DNA of 64,000 nucleotides, from NCBI GenBank assembly GCA_017656345.1, contig JACDNZ010000009.1, positions 24,081 through 88,080 of the forward strand. The letters are read 5' to 3'. Every line of letters begins with the position of its first letter. Positions within the stretch are counted from its first letter, which is position 1. The position numbers were made by a program, and so were the translations under genes. Below, piece after piece: positions 32,308 to 40,684 of this stretch. A model generated the notes under the pieces. That model saw nothing but the letters and a program-made list of their open reading frames with translations, was not told the DNA's origin and did no database searches. The DNA is from Thermosipho sp. (in: thermotogales). GTDB taxonomy: Bacteria > Thermotogota > Thermotogae > Thermotogales > Fervidobacteriaceae.

Positions 32308-35300
32308 CTTTTGCTTTTTTGAACTTTTTCGCTAACAACTTTCTTTTATCAACTTCATAACCCAAAGTTTTTGCATATTCAATGTAATTTTTCAGCGCTT
32401 TGTTTCTAAAGTGCTCCTCGGAATTTATATAAAATTTCTTAAAGTGATTCAAAGATTTTACAAATTCCTTCTTTTTTAACTCAACAAAAGCTTTTAAGAT
32501 ATGAAGATAAATATTATCTGGATAGTTTTCAAATAACCTTTCTAAATTAACATCCAATCTCATAATTTCTTCCATTTCATTTTCACTTTTTAATTTTTCA
32601 ATTAATTCAAATAATTTTAATTCATTGAATTTGTATATAATTTCTAGAATTTCTTTTGTGTAAATAGATTCATTGAAATAGTTTAAAATAAATCTCTTAA
32701 CCTCTGCATTAGTTTTTGCGTTCCTTGCAAGTTCCACCATATTGAGTAAAGCTTTTCGCCTTTGTTTTTCCGTTTTTTCATATATATATTCGATCAAAAA
32801 GGTTATAGCTTCTTCAATTCCCATCTTTTCACTAATTTTCAAATAATCTCCTTTTTCCAAAATAAAAATTTTCAAATTTTTAATTATCTCTTCTCTTGAT
32901 TTCTTTGAAACTTTTATCTCATAAAGCTTATCCTTTCCAATATAATCCACAGTATAATCATCTACTATTCCCAAAAGATGCAATCTATAAATAATTCTCT
33001 CAATTCTCTTGTTTCTAGATTTTATCTGAATAAATTTATATTCCCCTTCTTTCAAAGTGGAAATATGTCCTCTGATTTTTCTATAAAAGTCAATTGTCTC
33101 ATTTATTTCGTATTTCAACCCCTTATACGAACTAAAATGAAAACTTAACTGTGTAAAAACATCATCGTGTATGTAATCATAATTTTCAAACAATTTCCTC
33201 GCTATTTCATTTGGAGTATTTGGATTAAGAATAATATCAGAAATTCGAGGATTTTCTTCCGAAAAAATAAGATAACAATACGAGTTCTTCCTATCCCTTC
33301 CTGCTCTACCAGCTTCCTGATAAAAAGCTTCAATAGAAGAGGGTAAGTTGTAATGAATTATATATCTTATATTTGATTTATCTATTCCCATCCCAAAAGC
33401 TTTTGTTGCTACAAGAAGAGGAACTTCTTCGGATAAAAATTTATGTTGGACTTCTCTTTTGTAAGCTTCATAATCTTTTATTTTCAGGGCAGAAGGTTTT
33501 TTTCCAGAATATACATTTGATCTAAGATTCAAGCTACTCAAAATTTTGTGTATCTCTAAAATTCCTTTTTTACCTTCTACTACGCTCGTAAAGATGATAC
33601 CAACATATTTATCTAATACATTATCTCCTAACTTTTCTGGAAGTTTTTTATTAATAATCTCTTTTAGTGCTTTCTCTTTTTCTTTCGTTTTAATAACTTC
33701 AAAATACAATTCTTTTCTATCAAATGTTTCTGGAAGATAAACTGTTCCCTTGTCTTTTATCGATAATATTCTCATAATATCATTTAAAATAGCATACGAA
33801 GCTGTACCAGTAAGTGCTGCTATTGAAACTTTATCGCTTTTTAAAATCTTTCTAATGTTTTTTGAGACATTTAAATAAGATGGTCTAAAATCATGGCCCC
33901 ATTCTGAAATACAATGTGCCTCATCAAACACAATAATCGGTATTTTTAACTCCATTTCTTTCAAAAGTTTTCTAAATTCCCTTATTTGTAATCGTTCAGG
34001 AGAAACAAATATGAGTTTTAATTTTCCACTTTTTAAGTTATCCATTATTATATTCTTTTCTTCTCTGCTTTGTTCACTGTTTATATAAGCACAAGAAGTT
34101 ATACCGTATTCTTTTAATTTTTTTACCTGATCAACCATTAATGATTTTATCGGATCAATCACTATTACAACCCCGGGTTGTAGCAGTGAAGAAATCTGAT
34201 ATGTAAGAGATTTACCGCTTCCAGTTGGAAGGAGGCCTACAAAATTTTCTAGATTCAACATTCTCGTTATAATTTCAAATTGACCATCTCTAAAATTTTC
34301 TTTTTTAAAAACATTTTTGAGTATAAATTCCATAGCACTTTTTTTATTCTCATCAAGCTCATATCTTTGAACTTCAAAGTCATAAAATTGCTTAATTTTC
34401 ACTGGAATTTCATAATACAACGGAAATACAAATATTAAATTTTTTTGATCAGTTATTGTGTACTTTTTCTTTTTGTTACTTAATCCAATATCAACAAATA
34501 AATCAAACTCTTCATTGCTTCTTATTTCGCTTAAATGTTTATATTTTACTTCAATATAATCACTTTTTTCAATCTCTTTTATCTCATCTTCTCTAATTAT
34601 TGTTAAACGTATTTTTGGAAATTTAAAATTAAAAAGCTTGGAAAGATTATTCATATAAATATAAAAATCTTCTACTGCTATTTTCGAGAAAGAGGTATCC
34701 TCCTCTAAAACAGCTATATTCCAAACTTTCTTTTCTTTCAGAATTCCTTCAACTATGGCAAAAACCAGGGTTTTATGGAGCCAAGAAGATAAAATAGAAG
34801 CAGCAAAGATGTTATTAGCTGAAACCAGTAAATTTTTTAATTCAGATATATACCTGCTAATATAAGGATTTAGTGAATATTTTCTCTCGAGTTGCTTTTC
34901 AAAATATAAAGAGGAATAAGTAGGAATACCTCTTTGAAGAATATTATTGTAAATTTTTGCAGCCAGAATAAGAGGAGTGTCTTTTTTCGGTGGAGCAACA
35001 TAGATTTCGTTAATTTTAAATTTTGTAAACTTAGAAAAGAAATTAAATTCTTGTTCACTTAGTATACTTTCAAAAAAGGCAGGATAAAACAGACAACTAT
35101 AAACTGTCTTATCAAACTCAATTTTTTCTTTCTCAACGGTCTTTGCAAGAAAAACACCTATAACATCTTTTGCACCATACGCTTTTAAAGTATTGGCAAT
35201 CTTTAAAAAGGATTTACCCGAGGTCAAAATATCGTCAAATAAAATAATTATTTTATCTTTTATTTTTTTTGAATTAATCTCCAGATATTCCAAAATATCT

Positions 35301-35734
35301 TCAACATTTCCAGATAAATGTTTCGGTAGTCTGTTTTTTTTATTTTTTATATAGCTGAAACCATTTTTAATTAAAAGATTCTTTGAAACAATTTTCGAAA
35401 ATTTTTTAAACCTTAACTTCGTAGCTCTTTTAGTTGAAGCCGGGATAACACAAAAAACTGTTTCAGGATCTTCTTTTATTTTAACCAATAATCTTGATAT
35501 TATATTTGCAAAGTTTTCAATAACTTCCTTTTCCCCGTCTTTAAACTTGTAAATAATTTGTCGTAATAGTCTTTCATCCTTCTCTAAAATTTCATCGGGA
35601 AATTCACCCAAAGGATAATATTTTGATAAGATATACACATCATATCTTCCAATTTTCTCTACTATTTTAAAGTCTCTAAAACTATTTAGAATTGTATCCT
35701 CCTGTTTTAAAATCTCATATGTTTGTTTTTGCAT
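32285..35734 (-). CDS. Phosphoribosyltransferase-RecQ helicase fusion
   Basis: 1149 residues. Residues 1-235 contain a PRTase domain with the PRPP loop 'IILFDDILTSGKS' (163-175), as in ComF-like proteins. Residues 235-470 are an unrecognised alpha/beta region. From about 475 a RecQ-type SF2 helicase follows: 'FRDGQFEII' (motif 0), 'LLPTGSGKS' (near 503), 'FDEAHCISEWGHDFRPSY' (DEAH box plus RecQ aromatic loop, near 603), 'ALTGTAS', 'ATKAFGMGIDKSNIRYIIHYNLP' and 'YQEAGRAGRD' (near 808). The cysteine cluster of an RQC zinc site is not visible, and no HRDC is evident; the last 300 residues are helical and charged. Last gene of the eight-gene minus-strand unit. Confidence 0.87.
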   Translation of the reverse strand: MQKQTYEILKQEDTILNSFRDFKIVEKIGRYDVYILSKYYPLGEFPDEILEKDERLLRQIIYKFKDGEKEVIENFANIISRLLVKIKEDPETVFCVIPASTKRATKLRFKKFSKIVSKNLLIKNGFSYIKNKKNRLPKHLSGNVEDILEYLEINSKKIKDKIIILFDDILTSGKSFLKIANTLKAYGAKDVIGVFLAKTVEKEKIEFDKTVYSCLFYPAFFESILSEQEFNFFSKFTKFKINEIYVAPPKKDTPLILAAKIYNNILQRGIPTYSSLYFEKQLERKYSLNPYISRYISELKNLLVSANNIFAASILSSWLHKTLVFAIVEGILKEKKVWNIAVLEEDTSFSKIAVEDFYIYMNNLSKLFNFKFPKIRLTIIREDEIKEIEKSDYIEVKYKHLSEIRSNEEFDLFVDIGLSNKKKKYTITDQKNLIFVFPLYYEIPVKIKQFYDFEVQRYELDENKKSAMEFILKNVFKKENFRDGQFEIITRMLNLENFVGLLPTGSGKSLTYQISSLLQPGVVIVIDPIKSLMVDQVKKLKEYGITSCAYINSEQSREEKNIIMDNLKSGKLKLIFVSPERLQIREFRKLLKEMELKIPIIVFDEAHCISEWGHDFRPSYLNVSKNIRKILKSDKVSIAALTGTASYAILNDIMRILSIKDKGTVYLPETFDRKELYFEVIKTKEKEKALKEIINKKLPEKLGDNVLDKYVGIIFTSVVEGKKGILEIHKILSSLNLRSNVYSGKKPSALKIKDYEAYKREVQHKFLSEEVPLLVATKAFGMGIDKSNIRYIIHYNLPSSIEAFYQEAGRAGRDRKNSYCYLIFSEENPRISDIILNPNTPNEIARKLFENYDYIHDDVFTQLSFHFSSYKGLKYEINETIDFYRKIRGHISTLKEGEYKFIQIKSRNKRIERIIYRLHLLGIVDDYTVDYIGKDKLYEIKVSKKSREEIIKNLKIFILEKGDYLKISEKMGIEEAITFLIEYIYEKTEKQRRKALLNMVELARNAKTNAEVKRFILNYFNESIYTKEILEIIYKFNELKLFELIEKLKSENEMEEIMRLDVNLERLFENYPDNIYLHILKAFVELKKKEFVKSLNHFKKFYINSEEHFRNKALKNYIEYAKTLGYEVDKRKLLAKKFKKAKVTVLKVF

Positions 35735-35769
35735 CTCCTGACTCCCATCTCATTAAAAATATAAACTCA

Positions 35770-36762
35770 CTACTTTTTGTTATTATGATTTTTTTCCTTA
35801 TTTTTATACATTCTCATATCCGAAATATGTAGAATTTCTCTTAAATTATCTGATTCATCTGGATATATTGCATATCCACAGGAAATTCCTATTTTAATCC
35901 TTCGCTCATCTAAAAAAATATCACGTTCTGATATAAACTGATTAATCCTCTCTATAATTTTCCAGGCGCTATTTACATCATTAGTTACAACTACAAATTC
36001 GTCTCCGCCATATCTAATAACTTCATCAGTTGATTTCACAATATTCCTAAGCCTTTTTCCAACAATTTTTAAAACGTTATCTCCAAAAGCATGACCACAC
36101 TTATCATTTATTTTTTTGAAACCATCTAAATCACAAAAAATCAAAACCAGTTTTTCATTCTTTTTTGAATCTTCTATCAGTTTTTCTAAGTAATATCTGT
36201 TTTTTAAACCAGTTAATGGATCTATATATTTTTGCTCAGAAAGTTCTTTTATATCTAAAAATTTAATTGCATACTTTGCAAAATTTCTTTGAAAATGATC
36301 CAAGAATTTTTCATCTTTTGACGTCAATTTTTTAGGGGTATAATAATCCAAATTCAAGATACTATATGCTTCACTATCTCTAAAAATAAGCGGTATACCT
36401 ATCCAAGAATGTACAATTTCTTCTCTCGTAATCCAGATAGACTTCTTTTCAAGATTTTTTATATATTTCCATCTTCCAGAATTTAATACCTGCATATACA
36501 GAAAAATTTCTTTATCAGACATTTTTTCTGCTATTTTTTTCAGATCTAAATTTCTATAACCCTTTGAAAAGGCCACAAAATGTGGCTTGTTTTTTATTAA
36601 ATTGATTACCGACCACCCATCAAAATTCAAATAAAATCTTAACCTCTCAGCTAACCTTTCAAAAAACTCGGAAATATTACCCTTTCTTAAAACTTCTATA
36701 GCAGTTTCCAAAACAATCTTACTAGTTAATAAATCACAATATTCCTCAACTTTCAATTTCAA
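35770..36762 (-). CDS. Diguanylate cyclase with GAF-like sensor domain
   Basis: Cytoplasmic protein of 330 residues. Residues 1-165 look like a GAF domain ('FFERLAERLRFYLNFDGWSVINL' early, 'SWIGIPLIF...YSILNLDYYTPKKL' late). Residues 175-328 form a GGDEF domain opening with 'DPLTGLKNRYYLEKLI' and carrying the active-site 'RYGGDEFVVV'. At the inhibitory-site position the sequence is KSTD instead of RxxD, so product inhibition may be lost. It overlaps the upstream radical SAM gene by 17 bases and is probably translated with it. Confidence 0.88.
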   Translation of the reverse strand: MKLKVEEYCDLLTSKIVLETAIEVLRKGNISEFFERLAERLRFYLNFDGWSVINLIKNKPHFVAFSKGYRNLDLKKIAEKMSDKEIFLYMQVLNSGRWKYIKNLEKKSIWITREEIVHSWIGIPLIFRDSEAYSILNLDYYTPKKLTSKDEKFLDHFQRNFAKYAIKFLDIKELSEQKYIDPLTGLKNRYYLEKLIEDSKKNEKLVLIFCDLDGFKKINDKCGHAFGDNVLKIVGKRLRNIVKSTDEVIRYGGDEFVVVTNDVNSAWKIIERINQFISERDIFLDERRIKIGISCGYAIYPDESDNLREILHISDMRMYKNKEKNHNNKK

Positions 36763-38305
36763 AATTTGCCTCCTGAATAAAATCCCTTACAAATAAATCC
36801 TGACTCTTTTCTTTAATCTTTGCAGCTCTCTTTTTCCCTATCCCCGGTATCATACTAAGCTCATTAATAGAAAGTTCATTAACTTTCAAATCATACGGTA
36901 TACCAGTCACAGATCTCATTCCATGATCTACAATAATTATATCACTTTTCTTATTAAACCTTCCGATTACACCAATAAGTATAGGATATGTTCCAAGTGG
37001 CCTTCCAAAAGTTATTTTTCCTTCTTTAAATTCTGGAATAACGTTTTTAATAACAGCACCTTTTTGAAAAACTTTTTTTATCATTTCAGTATCAATGTTT
37101 TTTCTAATTAAATACTTATAATGTTTAAAAAGTGAATGATTATATTTAATTCTGTGATTTTGAGCATAATACCACAAAGGAGTATTTGGAACAATCAATA
37201 ACTGTCTTAAGTTAATACGTCTCAACAATAATCCTTCTTCTAGATACTGCCTCAACTTTGAATATAAAATTTCATATGATTTTTTGGTTTCACCCGGTAA
37301 ACCAAAAATGAAATTTAAACCTGGTAATAACTTCGGAACTCCGTCGATTCTAATTTTTCCAATCTCATTTACAAGTTTTATTGCAAAATCAATATCACTG
37401 ACATTCCCCTGTATATTATTCTTTTTTCTTACAATTTCATCAAAAGACTCAACACCAAATGATAAAATATCCCCAGGTGTGTTATTTTTTACAATAATCT
37501 CCAACGCCTTTGCACTCTTTGGATAATTTTGTGAAATAAATGCAGGATTTGCGTTATCAGTATGTAAAACTTCTAAACCATGTGCAACTTCTCTTATTCC
37601 TGTATACAATTCCTCAATAAGCTGTAAATTAATTTCGTTTTTATTTTTATCATAACCATATGCAAGGATATTAGCGCTTCTCCCAAGTCTAAAAGCTTTA
37701 ACACCATTTTTATACAACTCTTCTATTTCATCTATGATATCTTTAACTGGTCTTGAAATAAATCCAGAATGTAATACTGGTTCACTACAGAATGTACAAT
37801 ATGTTCTTCTTTCACATCCTAACGAAACTTCTATCTCGCAAATTACTTCTGGATATCTTGGATGTTTTTTTACAATTTTTGCACCTTCTATTGATATTCT
37901 TCTTATTATTTCGTAATCTCTTTTTTCAAAAGCATAATGTACAAAATCTTCAGCAATATCATCTGCTCCAGCATTTTCTACAAGTTTTGCTGCTGCACCC
38001 GTTAAAATTCTAAACGGTTTTTTATTCAATTCAAATATTTTTCTGATTTCCGATTCTTTTATAGGAGTTCCTCCAACGTACTTACCAGGTACTGTGACTC
38101 CAGAAAGAATTATAAGCACATCATAATTATTAAACATTCCCCATAGATCTTTTTTTCTAATTTCATCAATTGTTGTATAGTCCACATCGAAATTCTTATA
38201 AAATAAAGTACCCGCTATATAGCGGGCATATGTACTAATATATGGTGGAACACCTAAAACAGCTGGTTCATCTACATACCCATCAATTATTACTGCTGAT
38301 TTCAT
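36746..38305 (-). CDS. Radical SAM protein with C-terminal HhH motif (COG1031 type)
   Basis: 519 residues. An N-terminal Rossmann-like region (1-155) precedes the radical SAM core, whose putative cluster motif is Cys164, Cys170 and Cys173 (CERRTYCTFC). This CX5CX2C spacing differs from the usual CX3CX2C. The end has a helix-hairpin-helix ('LSINELSMIPGIGKKRAAKIKEK', about 482-505) that suggests nucleic-acid contact. This architecture matches the mainly archaeal COG1031 group, whose reaction is unknown. It overlaps both neighbours and lies in the operon with two helicases and a sigma factor. Confidence 0.82.
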   Translation of the reverse strand: MKSAVIIDGYVDEPAVLGVPPYISTYARYIAGTLFYKNFDVDYTTIDEIRKKDLWGMFNNYDVLIILSGVTVPGKYVGGTPIKESEIRKIFELNKKPFRILTGAAAKLVENAGADDIAEDFVHYAFEKRDYEIIRRISIEGAKIVKKHPRYPEVICEIEVSLGCERRTYCTFCSEPVLHSGFISRPVKDIIDEIEELYKNGVKAFRLGRSANILAYGYDKNKNEINLQLIEELYTGIREVAHGLEVLHTDNANPAFISQNYPKSAKALEIIVKNNTPGDILSFGVESFDEIVRKKNNIQGNVSDIDFAIKLVNEIGKIRIDGVPKLLPGLNFIFGLPGETKKSYEILYSKLRQYLEEGLLLRRINLRQLLIVPNTPLWYYAQNHRIKYNHSLFKHYKYLIRKNIDTEMIKKVFQKGAVIKNVIPEFKEGKITFGRPLGTYPILIGVIGRFNKKSDIIIVDHGMRSVTGIPYDLKVNELSINELSMIPGIGKKRAAKIKEKSQDLFVRDFIQEANFEIES

Positions 38306-39002
38306 TTTCTATTTCCTTTCTTGTCTCTTCTGATGCTTCAAGAATAGAAATATAAAAATTATCTACTTTAAATTTCCCTTTCTTATCCGAAATTTCTAAA
38401 AGTACCCCTTCACCATTTTTATCCACGGCATATACTTTTAAAGCATCATCTACATACTCTACGTTAAACCATAAAAATAGGTTCAATATATCGTATATTT
38501 TCTCCGGAACATCACTTTCATCAATAAGTTCAAAATTCGAAAGTACTTCATCAAAAGTATAAGTAGTTGGGATGTATATATATTGCATCTCAGTTACCAC
38601 ATTTTCAAACTTTCGAATTATTTTTCTTAACATTCCATCTATTTTTATTGCCTTAATAGTGAAAACATCCTCAGATATAGTTATTTCACCATCAAAATCC
38701 TGTGAAATTTTGTGAAATTCTGCGTAATCATTAAAAATATCTTCAAGATCTTTGATAGGAGGACAAAGTTTGAGCTTTTCAGAAGTACCCATATAATATT
38801 TTTCACCTAATTTCACCCAGATAATTTTCTTTGGACTTTTGACAAACACAATTTTATTACCGTCTTTGTAAAACACTTCTTCATATCTTGTAAATTGGAT
38901 GTCTTTACTATATTCAATTACAAAACGAAATGCATGATAACTAAAAGAAAATATATAAATTGAAGCAAATATTATCAAAAGTACTGAAAAAAACTTTTTC
39001 AC
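38283..39002 (-). CDS. Exported protein downstream of anti-sigma factor, RseB-like candidate
   Basis: 239 residues with an N-terminal signal or anchor helix (MKKFFSVLLIIFASIYIFS) and a beta-rich soluble region ('IVFVKSPKKIIWVKLGEKYYMG', 'YIYIPTTYTFDEVL'). I cannot assign a family from sequence. The position third after an ECF sigma factor and its membrane anti-sigma factor, and the extracytoplasmic location, are those of RseB/MucB-type sensors, hence the guess. It overlaps the radical SAM gene by 23 bases and starts 11 bases after the anti-sigma gene. Confidence 0.5.
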   Translation of the reverse strand: MKKFFSVLLIIFASIYIFSFSYHAFRFVIEYSKDIQFTRYEEVFYKDGNKIVFVKSPKKIIWVKLGEKYYMGTSEKLKLCPPIKDLEDIFNDYAEFHKISQDFDGEITISEDVFTIKAIKIDGMLRKIIRKFENVVTEMQYIYIPTTYTFDEVLSNFELIDESDVPEKIYDILNLFLWFNVEYVDDALKVYAVDKNGEGVLLEISDKKGKFKVDNFYISILEASEETRKEIENEISSNN

Positions 39003-39013
39003 TTTTCCACCTC

Positions 39014-39334
39014 TCAGAAGCCATCACTAACCAAACTTATATTAATAATTGGCTCATATTTTTCAGGAACCTGTTGAATGTTTTCATACAAAGAATATAA
39101 CGGTCTTTGATTCACATTGGTAGGTGTGTTACTACCCAAACTATTAAAAAGCAACAATACAGTAAATATCCCAATAGCTCCTGCAACAACAGCTATTCCT
39201 GTAATATTAAATCTTTTCTTTCTTTTTATCTGCTCAACAATTTTCTCTTCAAGCAAACTTCCTGGAATATAGCAAGTTCTTTTTTCAACAATTTTGATAA
39301 ACCTTGCGTAAATTTCATCATTTACATCTTTCAT
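39014..39334 (-). CDS. Membrane anti-sigma factor (putative)
   Basis: 106 residues with one transmembrane helix (ITGIAVVAGAIGIFTVLLLF, about 44-63). A short cytoplasmic N-terminal domain precedes it ('DEIYARFIKIVEKRTCYIPGSLLEEKIVEQIKRKKR') and an extracytoplasmic tail follows. There is no HxxxCxxC zinc motif. The assignment depends on topology and on the ATGA overlap with the upstream ECF sigma gene, the usual arrangement for sigma/anti-sigma pairs. Confidence 0.68.
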   Translation of the reverse strand: MKDVNDEIYARFIKIVEKRTCYIPGSLLEEKIVEQIKRKKRFNITGIAVVAGAIGIFTVLLLFNSLGSNTPTNVNQRPLYSLYENIQQVPEKYEPIINISLVSDGF

Positions 39335-39951
39335 ATAAAGCCTTCCTCCTTTAAAGCCTTCTTTAACTTTCCACGGGCACTATGCAACCTACTTTTCACC
39401 GTTCCTTCTGGTATATCCAGAATTTTTGCAATCTCACTGTACGGTAAACCATCAACATCTCTTAGTTTTATCAATACTCTTTCTTTCTCTGGAAGTTTTT
39501 CTAAAATTTCCATTATTTTTTCGTATAAAATTTCGTCCTGAACCTCTTTTTGAACATCTCTCTCCGTGTCAACTATTTCATATTCTTTTTCGTCATCATT
39601 ACTGTTATGAATACTAAATACTTTCTCGTTTTTCCTTTTATACTTTTCATATAAAGTATTACAGACATTCATGGTAATTCTATAAATCCACGTAGATAGC
39701 GAAGAATTTCCTTTAAATTTTTTGATTCCTTTAAAAACCCTCATCATTACTTCCTGTATGATATCATCAACATCATCTGTTCCAAAATATGTTCTCGCAA
39801 ATGATCCTATCTTTGCTGCATAATCCCTATAAAGCTTTCTATAAGCCCATTCTTCGCCTTTTCTTAAAGCTTTTATAAAAGCTTTTTCATTATTCCAATT
39901 TATTTGACTATCGTTTTGTATATTATGTTCTCTTTTAAGAAAAAATGCCAA
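39331..39951 (-). CDS. RNA polymerase ECF sigma factor
   Basis: Sigma-70 family regulator with region 2 ('AYRKLYRDYAAKIGSFARTYFG', 'DVDDIIQEVMMRVFKGIKKFKGNSSLSTWIYRITMNVC') and region 4 ('LEKLPEKERVLIKLRDVDGLPYSEIAKILDIPEGTVKSRLHSARGKLKKAL'). These are classic ECF features, with no region 1 or 3. The frame is open to 39990, but TTG 39951 behind GGTGGTGG is the best start I find (206 residues); the true start is uncertain. It overlaps the DUF72 gene upstream and the anti-sigma gene downstream, so the whole set is coupled. Confidence 0.87.
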   Translation of the reverse strand: MAFFLKREHNIQNDSQINWNNEKAFIKALRKGEEWAYRKLYRDYAAKIGSFARTYFGTDDVDDIIQEVMMRVFKGIKKFKGNSSLSTWIYRITMNVCNTLYEKYKRKNEKVFSIHNSNDDEKEYEIVDTERDVQKEVQDEILYEKIMEILEKLPEKERVLIKLRDVDGLPYSEIAKILDIPEGTVKSRLHSARGKLKKALKEEGFI

Positions 39952-40684
39952 TTTTTCCACCACCAGAAAGATTTCTAAAAAATAAAGCATTTTTCAATGC
40001 ATTACCTTTATAACAATTGTTAAAATAAATATACATGTCTCCTTTAAACTCTTTAAGCTTTTCCCATATACTTTTCATTTCATTTTCTGAGTAATTATAA
40101 TTATATCTTGTTTTTACATTCCCCTTAAACCAATTTTTGTTTCTTCCATGAAGCCTAACATAAAGTTTTTTCTTGGCTTTTACTATAAATGGATGAAATT
40201 CTGGAAGTCTTGGTTGATCAATGGTAACAATTTCAAATTTATCAGAGTTGAATGGAAGCCATGATATATGCCTAAATTCCACAAATAAATTTGGAACTTT
40301 TTCAGAAAGTATTTCCAAAAATTCAATATTTTCTCTACTGTATCTAAATGAAAAAGGAAATTGTGCAAGATATCCTACCAAACGGTTTTCTTCAGAGACT
40401 ATTTTTGTATTTTCAAGAAATTTATCCAGTTCACTTAAACTTTTCTCATGAGTAATCTTACCATATAGTTTGATTGCAAGATAAAAATTATTTGGAAGTT
40501 TTCTTAGTATATTTACTATTGATTTATAGCTTGGTAACGTGTAATAAGTAAAGTTTATTTCCAGAGTGTTAAAGCCGTAATACATCCAATAATATGAAAG
40601 CAACTCTTTTTTTCTGATATTTGAAGGATAAACCTCCCCAATCCAATCGTCAAATTGAAATCCGCTTGTTCCAATATAAATCAT
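39935..40684 (-). CDS. DUF72 (YecE-like) protein
   Basis: TIM-barrel-like protein of 249 residues with the family opening 'IYIGTSGFQFDDW', then 'VYPSNIRKKELLSYYWMYYGFNTLEINFTYYTLPS', 'LAIKLYGKITHEK' and 'YVRLHGRNKNWF...YNYSENEMKSI' near the end. DUF72 members often adjoin DNA repair genes and helicases but have no proven activity. Its ATG overlaps the uvrD-like stop by 4 bases, showing operon membership. Confidence 0.88.
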   Translation of the reverse strand: MIYIGTSGFQFDDWIGEVYPSNIRKKELLSYYWMYYGFNTLEINFTYYTLPSYKSIVNILRKLPNNFYLAIKLYGKITHEKSLSELDKFLENTKIVSEENRLVGYLAQFPFSFRYSRENIEFLEILSEKVPNLFVEFRHISWLPFNSDKFEIVTIDQPRLPEFHPFIVKAKKKLYVRLHGRNKNWFKGNVKTRYNYNYSENEMKSIWEKLKEFKGDMYIYFNNCYKGNALKNALFFRNLSGGGKIGIFS

